64,000 bases of DNA, taken from contig NZ_JAUASV010000002.1 of the NCBI RefSeq assembly GCF_030345695.1, forward strand, positions 186,001-250,000. The letters are read 5' to 3'. Position 1 is the first letter of the stretch. Every line of letters begins with the position of its first letter. A program made the translations under genes and the position numbers. Of this stretch, positions 49,445 to 57,380 are shown piece by piece. The DNA comes from Galbitalea sp. SE-J8. GTDB lineage: Bacteria; Actinomycetota; Actinomycetes; Actinomycetales; Microbacteriaceae. Under the pieces are notes generated by a model that was given only the letters and a program-made list of their open reading frames with translations, did no database searches and was not told where the DNA came from.

Positions 49445-50585
49445 TGTCACTCCTGGGGGTCTGGGGCTTCACGCCCTTGCTCTGCCGCGCGGCCCATTCG
49501 GCCCGCTGCGCTTCGGTCGCGGGTGGACGCTCTTCGAGCGCGCGCACCTCGTCCATGAACTCGATTCCGGCGTTGAGCGCGATCGCGTGCGCCTCGAACC
49601 GGGACTTGATGTCGGCGCGGACACCCGCGTCGAGGTTGAACCGCAGGTAGTCCTTGCCGGGCATGTACGCGTCGAACGCAGACTCGAACCGGGTGGCCCA
49701 GGGCCGCAGCGTGCGAATGTTGAATCGGATGAGGTCCTGCTCGAGGCTCGCGTATTTGAGGGTGCTGCCCCCGGTCTCTCCGCCGACATCCTCGGGCGCG
49801 ACACGGTAGATCGCGGCGATCTGGTTCGCGGTCGCCTTGATCCCGGCGAGGAACTGCACCTCACCCTGCGGCACCGAGATCGCCTTGTAATCCCAGTCGG
49901 CACCCGTGACGAACGGCTCCGACTCGGACACCGATGCGACGAAACGCCGCTTCATCACCTCGGCCTGCACCGGCGACAGTGACTTCTCGGTGTTCTTCAG
50001 GATCGCCGTCGGCACCGCGCCCCGATTGAAGAACTTTCGGCCGAAGCGCTGCGCCTCCATCCCCGTCTCCATCTGCTCCTTGAACAGCCCGAGCGGAGAC
50101 AGCCCCTTGTAGTGGCCGGGCAGCAGGTAGCCGGGCACGTGGATGACCGACTGACGGTCCAGCTTCCGGCCTTCGAAGTAGATGTCGCCGTTGTCGTCGT
50201 CGACGTCGCACATTTCAGGGTTCAGCCACGATATGGCGGACGGGATACCGCGGTAGTCGACCGCGGTCACCAACCCGTACGCGTTCCCGCGCAGCAGACA
50301 CGACACCGCAAGCTGGAACTTCCACGCGTACAGGTCGACCTTCACACCCGGGCCGGTCACGAGCTGCGGCTGCTGCGAGAGCCGCTGCGGCACGTCCCCG
50401 GACTCCCGGAACGCCGCCCACGGCGTCGACGCGAGCATGTCGGCGATCAGCCCGGATGCCGCATACACCGGCCCGAGCCGCAACGCGTTCTCCATCGTGT
50501 TCGACCCGAACCACGCCCGGCCCGACCCCCACACGTCCTGGTACGAGACCGACCGCTGCTCCGCTCGCCGGAAGAACACACTCAC
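49428..50585 (-). CDS. Phage portal protein, HK97 type
   Basis: A 385-aa portal subunit. Motifs include NALRLGPVYAASGLIADMLA, SCLLRGNAYGLVTAVDYRG, HVPGYLLPGHYKGLSPLGLF and VAPEDVGGETGGSTLKYASL, the usual order in this family. It forms the dodecameric DNA channel at one capsid vertex. GTG 50585 overlaps the upstream 47-aa gene by 4 bp. Confidence 0.93.
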   Translation of the reverse strand: MSVFFRRAEQRSVSYQDVWGSGRAWFGSNTMENALRLGPVYAASGLIADMLASTPWAAFRESGDVPQRLSQQPQLVTGPGVKVDLYAWKFQLAVSCLLRGNAYGLVTAVDYRGIPSAISWLNPEMCDVDDDNGDIYFEGRKLDRQSVIHVPGYLLPGHYKGLSPLGLFKEQMETGMEAQRFGRKFFNRGAVPTAILKNTEKSLSPVQAEVMKRRFVASVSESEPFVTGADWDYKAISVPQGEVQFLAGIKATANQIAAIYRVAPEDVGGETGGSTLKYASLEQDLIRFNIRTLRPWATRFESAFDAYMPGKDYLRFNLDAGVRADIKSRFEAHAIALNAGIEFMDEVRALEERPPATEAQRAEWAARQSKGVKPQTPRSDNARDD

Positions 50586-50725
50586 CCGCGCACCGCCTGT
50601 CTTGAGATGACGAGCCCTGCGGCCCCCGCGACGATCAGCGCCGCGGGCCAGTAGATCGCGGCGACCCCGGCGACGATCAGCGCCGCGGATGTGACCTCTA
50701 TGACGGTCGTGATGACCTCGCGCAT
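50582..50725 (-). CDS. Small membrane protein (47 aa) between terminase and portal
   Basis: ATG 50725 with AGGAGG 7 bp upstream; the stop overlaps the portal GTG (GTGA). The product has a long hydrophobic span beginning TSAALIVAGVAAIYWPAALI and ends RQAVRG, so it should span the membrane once or as a hairpin. Membrane proteins are unusual in the packaging segment. No family recognised. Confidence 0.7.
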   Translation of the reverse strand: MREVITTVIEVTSAALIVAGVAAIYWPAALIVAGAAGLVISRQAVRG

Positions 50726-50733
50726 GAGACCTC

Positions 50734-52293
50734 CTAATAGGCGCTCTCGAGCACGTCATATTCGACGGCGAGAGACCTCGTGTAGGCCCACCACGCGGCC
50801 GTAGCGGCGCGCAGCGGAGAAATGTCGGTGGTGGAGCGGGTCTGAGACCAGACGAAGCCGGCGTCAGTGACGCGCTTACCCGCGCCGATAACGGCGATGT
50901 CGAGCGGCTCTTGCCCCTTGTGCTTGATAAGCCCGGTGAAGACGCCATCAGAGAACGCGACCGCGCCCGCACGGGCGTCGGTGGTGTCGATGAGCAGCAC
51001 CCTGATGCCGGCGTCCTCGAAAAGCGGCACGAGGTGCATGTTCTCGCCGTACTTGTCGATGACGACCGATCTCAGCCCTCGAGCAGCGAGCACACCCAGC
51101 GTGCAGTTGACCGCATACTGGTAGTCCCAGTCGTTGCCGGTCTCGTAGCGGGCGACGTGCACGAGGTCGTAGCCTTCATCGGTCCCGCCAACAACGACGA
51201 TCGAGAGCGACTGTGAGACGCCTGTCCGCACGTCGACGCAGACGGTCGGAGCCCGCGTGATCCGCGGCGGGTCATCGACCTTCGACGTCGCCCACACCGA
51301 GGCCGGGAACCCGCCCTCGCGCAGCGAGTCGACCCACTGGCACAGCACCTCGGTGCGGTACTTCGCCTCGGGGTCGGTGCTGCGGGCCGCGAGGATCGCA
51401 CGCACGTCGATCGTGTAGCCGAGCGACGGGTTCGCCTGGGCTGCCGCCTCCATGTCGTCGAGCGAGCAGTCCGGGGGAGCGGACCACTCGAAGATACCGA
51501 GCGAGTCGTCGACGAGATCGCCGATGCCCTCGGACATCTGCTCCGAGTAGATGTCGTCCGGGTCGCCGAGCGCGATGTGCGCCAGCATCCGAAGGTGCGC
51601 GAGCACGACCGACGTGCGGTCTCCAGCGTTCGACGGCGTCCAAATCTGCGCGTAGCGGCGGGCCATCGTCGTCTTCGTCACGGCCGACCACGCCTCCCAG
51701 TTCTGGTGCTCGCGCAGCTCATCCATGAGGATCAGATCGCCCGAGAGGCCACGGCCGCCGCGACGTGTCGCCGCCTGCACCTTGTACCGGGCGCCCGTGG
51801 TGAGCTTGAGCGCCTTCTTGCCGTTGGTGAGGTCGACCTTGTCGATCTCACCCGCGAGCTCGTCGACGCCCTGCGCCATATCGACCGCGCCCTGCCACAG
51901 TTCCTCGGCGATGTCGAGGTTCTGCGCAGTCCCGATCACGAGCGGCGCTCGGCGGTCCATGTACATCCGCCACAGGCTGAGCACCTGCATGAGCGTCGAC
52001 TTGCCGTTCTGGCGGGCGACGAGCACGACCACCGTGCGGAACCGGTAGGTGCCGTCCTCGCGCAGCTCGAGCGCGTGCAGAAGAAGCCACTTCTGCCAGG
52101 GCAGCAAATCGATGCCGAGGATGTCCTCGGCGAACCTGATGCACTCGAACCCCTTCGTCGTCGACGGGGTGAGAGGCCGAAGAGGCGGCGTCCAGACCCG
52201 CGGCGTCTCGCAGCCGAAGACCTTGCCGCGCTTCAGCTTCGGCGGAGCGCTACGGGCCTGTGCCCTGGTCTCGGAGGTTCGCGAGCTTGCCAC
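50734..52293 (-). CDS. Terminase large subunit
   Basis: A 519-aa DNA-packaging motor. Walker A-like VVLVARQNGKSTL (about residue 88), Walker B ILMDELREHQNWEAW (about 187) and a C-terminal nuclease domain starting TVCVDVRTGVSQSLSIVVVG with acidic residues. GTG 52293 overlaps the small subunit by 44 bp and has GAAGG upstream; a later start would cut into conserved sequence. Confidence 0.93.
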   Translation of the reverse strand: MASSRTSETRAQARSAPPKLKRGKVFGCETPRVWTPPLRPLTPSTTKGFECIRFAEDILGIDLLPWQKWLLLHALELREDGTYRFRTVVVLVARQNGKSTLMQVLSLWRMYMDRRAPLVIGTAQNLDIAEELWQGAVDMAQGVDELAGEIDKVDLTNGKKALKLTTGARYKVQAATRRGGRGLSGDLILMDELREHQNWEAWSAVTKTTMARRYAQIWTPSNAGDRTSVVLAHLRMLAHIALGDPDDIYSEQMSEGIGDLVDDSLGIFEWSAPPDCSLDDMEAAAQANPSLGYTIDVRAILAARSTDPEAKYRTEVLCQWVDSLREGGFPASVWATSKVDDPPRITRAPTVCVDVRTGVSQSLSIVVVGGTDEGYDLVHVARYETGNDWDYQYAVNCTLGVLAARGLRSVVIDKYGENMHLVPLFEDAGIRVLLIDTTDARAGAVAFSDGVFTGLIKHKGQEPLDIAVIGAGKRVTDAGFVWSQTRSTTDISPLRAATAAWWAYTRSLAVEYDVLESAY

Positions 52294-52591
52294 CGGCCTT
52301 CGCCTCCTTGAGGTCGATGGCCTTCCGGCCGGACGGCGTTAATCCGAGCTGGTCACACGCCTTGAAGAAGATCGCGAGCGTCACGTTGTCGTTGGCGGGC
52401 ACCGCGGGCCGGGCACCCTCGCGCTCGCTCGCGTCCTCGATCGCCCAGTCGACGATCTGGTCCCAGGCGTCGGCCTTCCGAGCCAGACCACGAAGCGCCT
52501 CGATCGCGGCGGCGTCCTTGCCATCCGCGTCGAGATGCTTCGCCGCTTTCACGGCACGCTCGAGTGCCTCGACGAGATTCAGAGCGACCAC
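52250..52591 (-). CDS. Terminase small subunit
   Basis: A 113-aa protein with an N-terminal helical region (NLVEALERAVKAAKHLDADG) and the C-terminal motif NDNVTLAIFFKACDQLGLTP, SGRKAIDLKEAKAGGKLANL, typical of P27-like small terminases that recognise packaging DNA. GTG 52591 has GAGGGGG upstream. The 115 bp before it (52592-52706) contain A-runs and could hold a promoter or pac/cos site, not resolved. Confidence 0.8.
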   Translation of the reverse strand: MVALNLVEALERAVKAAKHLDADGKDAAAIEALRGLARKADAWDQIVDWAIEDASEREGARPAVPANDNVTLAIFFKACDQLGLTPSGRKAIDLKEAKAGGKLANLRDQGTGP

Positions 52592-52706
52592 AGCAACCCC
52601 CTCGCGCGCGTACGCGCACACGCACGACCCCTCCGAAATGCTCGGGGGGAGAAAAAAGGAAGCCTGCGCGGTCGTCCGCGTGGGGCGGTTCCTAAAAAAA
52701 TGCTGG

Positions 52707-53195
52707 TCAGAGGGTGGGTCGCGGGCCCGCGATCCACCTCAGTTTGGGCTCGAGCGGGTGCTCGTCGGCCCTCGGGCGGTCTGCGCGGTCCCACGAGCCA
52801 CCGGCGCTGGTGCTGTCGAGTACCCATCCCGCGGCCCGTAGGGACGCGCCTGTCTCGGATGCCAGTGTGTAGGTGACCACCTGCCAGGGCTTGTATCCCA
52901 GGGTGATGGCCGCTGCGCGCAGGCCGCCGTAGAGCATCGAGCATGCGTTCGGGGTGCCGTCCGTGGCGACGCGGGTCACTTCGATGTAGCCCTGCGCCTG
53001 TAGATGACGGGAGACGGGACGGCCGGCGATGCCTACGCCCCGCACAGCACCCTGGTCGTCGATGACCGAGGTGGAGAACTTGTGGCCCCTCGTCGGGCCG
53101 TGGTGCCGATGGATGCGGTCTACCCACGCGTTCGCGTCCCGGAGGCCGATGGGTGCGCGCTCGAGGCGCACACGCTCACCAGTCGTCGTCGACAT
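52707..53195 (-). CDS. XF1762-like phage protein
   Basis: A 162-aa protein with the family pattern HRHHGPTRGHKFSTSVIDDQ, RGVGIAGRPVSRHLQAQGY, EVTRVATDGTPNACSMLYGG and ASETGASLRAAGW. The fold may relate to GNAT-type acyltransferases, but the activity is not established. ATG 53195; it overlaps the HNH gene by 20 bp. Confidence 0.75.
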   Translation of the reverse strand: MSTTTGERVRLERAPIGLRDANAWVDRIHRHHGPTRGHKFSTSVIDDQGAVRGVGIAGRPVSRHLQAQGYIEVTRVATDGTPNACSMLYGGLRAAAITLGYKPWQVVTYTLASETGASLRAAGWVLDSTSAGGSWDRADRPRADEHPLEPKLRWIAGPRPTL

Positions 53196-53490
53196 ACACG
53201 CGTCCCCTCTCGCCCCGCCGCTTCGAGTTCGTCCGGTCGGCACCGTCGCTGAGGTTGCACGCTATGCACTGCGGGCCGAAGTTGTTCGGGTCGTACGGGT
53301 CGCCACCGTCCTCGACGGCGGTGTAGTGACCCAGGGTGATCGAGTGCGGGTGCGGCCACTTCAGCTCGACGTACAGCACCTTCGGGCACGACCAGCACTG
53401 CTGCACGGCACCGCGGGCTCGCAGCTCTGCGAGGGCCTTGCGGTACTGCGGGGTGCGGCGGTAATGGGCGTACCTACCGGTCTTCGCCAT
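53176..53490 (-). CDS. HNH endonuclease near the terminase
   Basis: A 104-aa nuclease. CWSCPKVLYVELKWPHPHSI, then LGHYTAVEDGGDPYDPNNFG and PQCIACNLSDGA give the zinc C-x2-C pairs and an HNH-like core (H, N, N/H). HNH proteins next to terminase commonly assist packaging cleavage in HK97-type phages. ATG 53490 lies inside the 43-aa gene upstream. Confidence 0.85.
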   Translation of the reverse strand: MAKTGRYAHYRRTPQYRKALAELRARGAVQQCWSCPKVLYVELKWPHPHSITLGHYTAVEDGGDPYDPNNFGPQCIACNLSDGADRTNSKRRGERGRVYVDDDW

Positions 53491-53605
53491 CGCCCCAGTC
53501 GTCGAGCTCGTCCATATCGATACGAGCACGCACACGAGCAGCAGCCACCCGAGCATCCGACGAGATGCGGGACACGGCCACAGTGTGAGCTTCTGCCGGC
53601 GTCAT
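53474..53605 (-). CDS. Small acidic protein (43 aa), first gene left of the divergent promoter
   Basis: ATG 53605 with AAGGAG 5-6 bp upstream; TAG at 53474-53476. The product begins MTPAEAHTVAVSRISSDARV and ends ELDDWGDGEDR, helical with an acidic end. The strong ribosome binding site and its place next to the divergent operator region make it a likely real gene. Function unknown. Confidence 0.65.
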   Translation of the reverse strand: MTPAEAHTVAVSRISSDARVAAARVRARIDMDELDDWGDGEDR

Positions 53606-53618
53606 GTCTACTCCTTAT

Positions 53619-53657
53619 GTAGCGCGCTTGACATCGGGTTGCGCAGCGCGCTACACT
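53619..53657 (+). promoter_or_regulatory. Sigma70-like promoter overlapped by a paired palindromic operator
   Basis: TTGACA (53628-53633), an 18-bp spacer and TACACT (53652-53657), reading rightward to ATG 53664. GTAGCGCGCT (53619-53628) and its inverse AGCGCGCTAC (53645-53654) overlap the -35 and -10. Each contains the palindrome AGCGCGCT, with centres 24 bp apart. A repressor bound to both would block this promoter and could affect the leftward genes. Confidence 0.7.
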
Positions 53658-53663
53658 CGTTCC

Positions 53664-53894
53664 ATGAGCACGCACTGCATCGACACCATCCAGGGCCGCG
53701 AGGTCGTCAACCCCATCCGCGTCATCGGTAACAAGACGCTCGTCAGCCGCTTCCGCAGCAACGGCCGCGTGTACCGTGACACCGTGCTCACCAGCCGCAT
53801 CTACACCCTCGAGACCGTCACCGACGAGTACACGATCGCCACCTCCACGGGTGCGGTCATCGCGCAAGTTCGCCGCATCGAGGTCGCCGCGTGA
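53664..53894 (+). CDS. Small protein (76 aa) transcribed against the prophage main direction
   Basis: Begins MSTHCIDTIQGREVVNPIRV; the rest is beta-rich (NKTLVSRFRSNGRVYRDTVL, EYTIATSTGAVIAQVRRIEV). It follows a clear promoter by 6 bp, so the mRNA is almost leaderless. It overlaps the next gene by 4 bp. No family recognised; context suggests lysogeny control or a cargo function. Confidence 0.7.
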   Translation: MSTHCIDTIQGREVVNPIRVIGNKTLVSRFRSNGRVYRDTVLTSRIYTLETVTDEYTIATSTGAVIAQVRRIEVAA

Positions 53895-54079
53895 GCGATC
53901 CGCTCGCCGACGCGGTTCGCGCCGAGCAGGAAACGGCTGACGCCCACGCCCGCGCAGTGCGGACCCGCGACGACGCCGTACGGGCCGCCATCACCGCGCG
54001 CACTTCCGTCGCCAAGATCGTCGAGGCCACCGGCCTCTCCCGTGCACGCATCTACCAGATCCGCGACGGCAGACGTTAG
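53891..54079 (+). CDS. Small helix-turn-helix protein (62 aa)
   Basis: GTG 53891 overlaps the upstream stop. The N-terminal half is a helical Ala/Arg/Asp stretch and the C-terminal half an HTH (TSVAKIVEATGLSRARIYQI) of the resolvase/MerR-like short type. It is a candidate for the protein that binds the palindromic operator 240 bp upstream, which is inference from proximity. Confidence 0.7.
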   Translation: MSDPLADAVRAEQETADAHARAVRTRDDAVRAAITARTSVAKIVEATGLSRARIYQIRDGRR

Positions 54080-54081
54080 GC

Positions 54082-54323
54082 GCCCCGATATGCGTCCCTC
54101 GGGGCCACGGGCTCGTATGGCGGCGCGCTCCCAAGCGCTATAACCGCGTCTGTCCCGGCCACTTCGGGCCCGGTGCGCCCGTGCGTCTCGGCATCGCTGC
54201 TCGAGATTCGCGCGGGATGGGGGTCGGTTCCCTCGCACGGCTGCGGAACCCTCTATGGGCCGATGATGTGTCCGTGGGGAACCGGGCTTTAACGACGAAT
54301 GGCCCCGCCGAAGCGGGGCCTTT
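54082..54323 (+). terminator. Two hairpins after the rightward pair of genes
   Basis: GCCCCGA (54082-54088) pairs with TCGGGGC (54099-54105) right after the HTH stop. A second hairpin GGCCCCGC/GCGGGGCC (54301-54320), followed by TTT, is a more typical intrinsic terminator. The 402-bp gap 54080-54481 shows no other supported gene. Confidence 0.6.
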
Positions 54324-54481
54324 CGCAGTGGCTTTGGGCACACTAATGGTGCGTGATTGAGAGATTAGCAGGCGTGACCGACGTTCGCAACTATGTTCGA
54401 TCCGTTGCGGGTCGCCGGCCGGGTGGCAGCGAAGGTGCTGCGCGACGGTCGCGGGTGAGGTGTCCGCGGCGCGTGCCAGGT

Positions 54482-54943
54482 CTAGCTGAGGTCGTCGAGG
54501 TGGTCGCGGGCGCTTGAGTAGCCCGGGTAGAGGTGGGCGGATCGGAACTCCTCGAGCTCGGAGTGGGTGCCGATCACGACTCCGGGGACTTCGGTAGCGG
54601 CTCGGGCGACGATGTGCCGCCACCAGCGGGCCGTGTACGCGTCGAACCCGGGCCGGGCGGCGTGCAGCTCTGCATCGGTCCGGTACACGATCACGGCCGG
54701 GTCGGCGACATCGTCGGCGGCGTACACGCCCCGGAGTTCCTGCACGACGTCGCCCACGCACTGGGCGGTGTACGCCTCGATCCGCTCGAGTTCCTCGCGG
54801 ACACGGTGCGGGATGGGCTCGCGTCCGGACTCCCACTTGCGGATGGTGTCGTTGCGGACGCTGAGGATGCCCGCGAGCGCCTCGGAGGTGAGCCCGAGGT
54901 ATTCGCGGACGGTCTGTAGCTCGCCGCTCTTCATCCGGTCCAT
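54482..54943 (-). CDS. XRE/DUF1870-like helix-turn-helix regulator
   Basis: A 153-aa protein. The N-terminal HTH reads LQTVREYLGLTSEALAGILS and VRNDTIRKWESGREPIPHRV (residues about 9-48). The C-terminal domain (PAVIVYRTDAELHAARPGFD, YTARWWRHIVARA) is as seen in phage DUF1870-like proteins. It is a candidate prophage regulator. It is isolated by hairpins on both sides. Confidence 0.75.
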   Translation of the reverse strand: MDRMKSGELQTVREYLGLTSEALAGILSVRNDTIRKWESGREPIPHRVREELERIEAYTAQCVGDVVQELRGVYAADDVADPAVIVYRTDAELHAARPGFDAYTARWWRHIVARAATEVPGVVIGTHSELEEFRSAHLYPGYSSARDHLDDLS

Positions 54944-54969
54944 GCGTGTCTCCTGTCGGTAGATGGTGC

Positions 54970-55000
54970 AGCGCCCCCACCCTCGACGGGTGGGGGCGCT
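54970..55000. terminator. Hairpin downstream of the 75-aa gene
   Basis: AGCGCCCCCACCC (54970-54982) pairs perfectly with its inverse (54988-55000) around a 5-base loop. It lies 10 bp after the stop of the leftward gene at 55010 and should end that transcript. Confidence 0.75.
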
Positions 55001-55009
55001 GTTCGTGGT

Positions 55010-55237
55010 TCAGAGGGCGTGCTTCTCGACGATGGTCCAGAACTCGTCCGGGGTGACCGTGCAGCGGTAGCCGGTGATGTATCCGGCAGACGGGCCCTCC
55101 TCGGCGACGACGGGCGCGATGATCTCGTCGGCGATCGCGTCGATGTCGAACTCGTCGACGGCGGCCGACTGGCTTCCCTCGATGGCGGCGACGATCTCGC
55201 GGGCGATGGCCTCGGTGCGGGTGCTGTAGGTGTTCAT
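55010..55237 (-). CDS. Hypothetical acidic phage protein (75 aa)
   Basis: Begins MNTYSTRTEAIAREIVAAIE; strongly acidic (DEFDIDAIADEIIAPVVAEE) with a C-terminal TVTPDEFWTIVEKHAL helix. ATG 55237 has GGAG upstream. Acidic small early proteins can mimic DNA or bind host proteins, but nothing specific is shown here. Confidence 0.65.
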   Translation of the reverse strand: MNTYSTRTEAIAREIVAAIEGSQSAAVDEFDIDAIADEIIAPVVAEEGPSAGYITGYRCTVTPDEFWTIVEKHAL

Positions 55238-55303
55238 GATCGGCTCCTTCTGCCGGTATGGTCTGGGGCGGTTCCCCTGACCTCGTGACACCAACCCTAC
55301 CCC

Positions 55304-56023
55304 CTATTGTGTGGGGCCGTCAAGCGCGATTTTGGCGGCGGCCAACCGCTCGATCTCTTGCAGTTCCCAGGCGAGTTCGCGGGCGTTCCACGAGTGGCCG
55401 CACGACCGGCACGAGGCCGTCGCGGTGTCGATGAGCGGCTGCTCGTCGTCGTCGACGCGATAGCGGACGACGACGGGCCGAGTCATCCGCTCCCGGGTGT
55501 CGCGGTCCCACCAGTCCGTGCAGCCGTTCTCCGGGCACGGGTCGGGCAGTTCACGCGACCGCGGAGGGTCGAGCAGCGCCTCGATGTCGCGCGCCCACGA
55601 CCGAAGCTGACGGACGTGCGACGTCTCCTGGTCGGGCTCGAGCGCACGCTTCAGTGTCGCGGTGTGCCAGGCGCGGAGTTCGTTGATGAGCGACCGCCGC
55701 GGCGACCGCGGCTCCACGGCGGCCACCCGCGACCACCGCCGCAGTTCCGACGCGATCTGCAACGCCTTCATGAGCGCACGCGCGTTCAGAGGCGAACTCT
55801 GCGACTTGAGGGACGCGCCCGACGTCGAGCCGCCCATTGATGACCCGATCGCCGACTCGAGCTGCTCGAGTAGGGGGTCGGCGACCATCGGCGTCGGCGC
55901 TTTCACGAGCTCGATCGCGTAGAACGGCACCTGGGTATCGGCGACACGCTCGATCCACCGTCCACGCTTCTGCGGCTTCACGAGCGCCTCTACGGCCGCG
56001 AGCAGCGGGTTATCGTCACTCAC
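55304..56023 (-). CDS. Phage early protein with zinc-ribbon C-terminus (DUF7341-like)
   Basis: A 239-aa protein. The N-terminus is NPLLAAVEALVKPQKRGRWI and the middle is helical. The C-terminal part has two cysteine pairs (CPENGCTDWWDRDT and CRSCGHSWNARELAWEL), consistent with zinc binding. It resembles a protein found in early regions of many actinophages; function unknown. GTG 56023 overlaps the upstream stop by 4 bp. Confidence 0.65.
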   Translation of the reverse strand: MSDDNPLLAAVEALVKPQKRGRWIERVADTQVPFYAIELVKAPTPMVADPLLEQLESAIGSSMGGSTSGASLKSQSSPLNARALMKALQIASELRRWSRVAAVEPRSPRRSLINELRAWHTATLKRALEPDQETSHVRQLRSWARDIEALLDPPRSRELPDPCPENGCTDWWDRDTRERMTRPVVVRYRVDDDEQPLIDTATASCRSCGHSWNARELAWELQEIERLAAAKIALDGPTQ

Positions 56024-56241
56024 CCGGCCTCCAGCGAATCGTAGATCGCCTGGCAATCCGGACACACGGGGAGCTGCGCCCCCTCCGTCAACGGCACCCA
56101 GACCTTCCCGCAGATCGCGCGCGCCGGGACCCCCTCGACAGCCGCCCGCACGATCTCCGGCTTGGGGACGTAGTGACGGAACCGGTCCCCGTCGCCCGTC
56201 ACAGGCTGCACGACCGTCCCGTCAGCGGTCATCGTGCTCAC
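56020..56241 (-). CDS. DUF3039-like zinc protein
   Basis: A 73-aa protein with FRHYVPKPEIVRAAVEGVPA, AICGKVWVP and QLPVCPDCQAIYDSL. The three cysteines (C-x-n-C-x2-C) and order match DUF3039 proteins of Actinobacteria and their phages. GTG 56241 has GGGAGG upstream and overlaps the preceding stop. Confidence 0.75.
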   Translation of the reverse strand: MSTMTADGTVVQPVTGDGDRFRHYVPKPEIVRAAVEGVPARAICGKVWVPLTEGAQLPVCPDCQAIYDSLEAG

Positions 56242-56831
56242 TCGGGCACCTCCCATCGGGCGACGGTCGCCTTCCCGAGCGCCCTGATTGCCCGGTACTG
56301 CGACACCCACAGCTCGTGCTGGGCCTCGTCGCCATACCACGACTGACGACGGCGCTTGACCTCGGCCATGAGGGTGCCGAGCGTGCCGCTCCAGCAGCCG
56401 ACTGAGAGGATGTGCTTGCCCTTCTCGGTGCGGCAGAGCGTCGCGGTGACGCCTTCCGAGCCGATGGGGCTGACTGCGATGTAGTGCCAGTTCTCCTCGA
56501 CCTGCGCGTCACCGGACACCTGCGCGTCACCGGACACCTGCGCGTCATCGGACACCCGCGCGTCACCGAACACCTGCGCGGCACCGGACACCCACGCGTC
56601 ATCGGACACCCGCGCGTCACCGAACACCTGCGCGGCACCGGACACCCACGCGTCATCGGACACCCGCGCGTCACCGTCGGTCAAGGTCACCGACCCGACC
56701 CAACCCCCCAGATCGCCCTTCTTCACACCGAACCGTGCAATTTCGGCCGTCGCACGGATCTGATGCACCGTCATCCCGACCTCATTGACCTTGCTGACAC
56801 CGGTCAGCTCGTACTTCTGCCCCACACTCAT
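56238..56831 (-). CDS. Hexapeptide-type beta-helix protein with tandem repeats
   Basis: A 197-aa protein. After a 55-residue N-terminal domain comes a run of six-residue units of [D/A]-A-x-V-[S/F]-[D/G] type (DARVSDDAWVSGAAQVFG twice, then DAQVSG units), forming a left-handed beta-helix-like stretch. The C-terminal domain (WHYIAVSPIGSEGVTATLCR) is globular. The DNA has two 54-bp units plus 18-bp units. Similar phage proteins exist but their role is unknown. Confidence 0.7.
   Translation of the reverse strand: MSVGQKYELTGVSKVNEVGMTVHQIRATAEIARFGVKKGDLGGWVGSVTLTDGDARVSDDAWVSGAAQVFGDARVSDDAWVSGAAQVFGDARVSDDAQVSGDAQVSGDAQVEENWHYIAVSPIGSEGVTATLCRTEKGKHILSVGCWSGTLGTLMAEVKRRRQSWYGDEAQHELWVSQYRAIRALGKATVARWEVPE
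56502..56680. repeat. Nested tandem repeats (18 bp and 54 bp) in the beta-helix gene
   Basis: GCGTCATCGGACACC recurs at 56542, 56596 and 56650, exactly 54 bp apart. Each 54-bp unit is itself three 18-bp sub-units. Copy number can change by slippage without shifting the frame. Confidence 0.85.
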
Positions 56832-57112
56832 CCGACACTCCTTCCCCGGCGCTCACGCGCCTCCAACACGGCAGCCGCTACGAGCAGACGCCGCCGATCC
56901 TCAGCACGCCGAGCGGCGGCCATCTCTTCCCTTCGCCGACGCGCCAACGCCTGAGCTGGCGACTCCGGCCGCTCCAACGCGACCCGACGCCGTACCTGCG
57001 CGAGCGTCTCATTCGAGTGCGTATATCGCTCCGCCTCGAGCTGCTCGAGCATCGCGAGATGGTCGTCGATGGTCGACGAGACGACGGCCGTCACCGGGTT
57101 GACGGCGGTCAC
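56828..57112 (-). CDS. Hypothetical basic helical phage protein (94 aa)
   Basis: GTG 57112 overlaps the upstream stop by 4 bp. The protein begins MTAVNPVTAVVSSTIDDHLA and has a long helical Arg/Ala/Glu-rich C-terminal half (ALARRRREEMAAARRAEDRR). It is probably a coiled coil. No family recognised. Confidence 0.55.
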   Translation of the reverse strand: MTAVNPVTAVVSSTIDDHLAMLEQLEAERYTHSNETLAQVRRRVALERPESPAQALARRRREEMAAARRAEDRRRLLVAAAVLEARERRGRSVG

Positions 57113-57378
57113 CGGACGGCCCTCACGAACGGTTGCTTGCCGTGATGGCGACCGCACCCGCACACCCCGAGGGGCTTCCGGTGGCAGTCGGCGTTGTTGC
57201 AGTGGCCAGGGACTCCGGGCACGTCGTCGCAGTAGATAGACCGCGGCTCGATGCGTGAGAACCCGACCTCGACACCATCCATCGACAAGGTGATGCGCTC
57301 CGGGGGAGTGAACTCCTCCGACGCCCAGATCATCGCCATCTGCCCGTACGGCGTCGCGTACGTGTGCCCGATCTCCAT
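57109..57378 (-). CDS. Small cysteine-rich phage protein (89 aa)
   Basis: Begins MEIGHTYATPYGQMAMIWAS and ends with a cysteine/histidine cluster (CNNADCHRKPLGVCGCGRHH), likely zinc binding. ATG 57378 is chosen because upstream codons in this frame are a shadow of the methylase-like gene. Function unknown. Confidence 0.6.
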   Translation of the reverse strand: MEIGHTYATPYGQMAMIWASEEFTPPERITLSMDGVEVGFSRIEPRSIYCDDVPGVPGHCNNADCHRKPLGVCGCGRHHGKQPFVRAVR

Positions 57379-57380
57379 CG

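Noticed and set aside
52696-52710. 15-bp match (CTGACCAGCATTTTT) between the end of the XF1762-like gene and sequence after tRNA-Met (32022-32036)
   Set aside because: At this length a few chance matches are expected in a window this size; no matching junction structure supports an att or cos pair.
54107-54180. tRNA-like fold after the rightward gene pair
   Set aside because: An apparent anticodon loop (CTCCCAA) has no pairing anticodon stem and no T arm.
54138-54980. Minus-strand open frame overlapping the HTH regulator
   Set aside because: Arg/Pro/His-rich shadow; the 54482-54943 frame has the HTH motifs.
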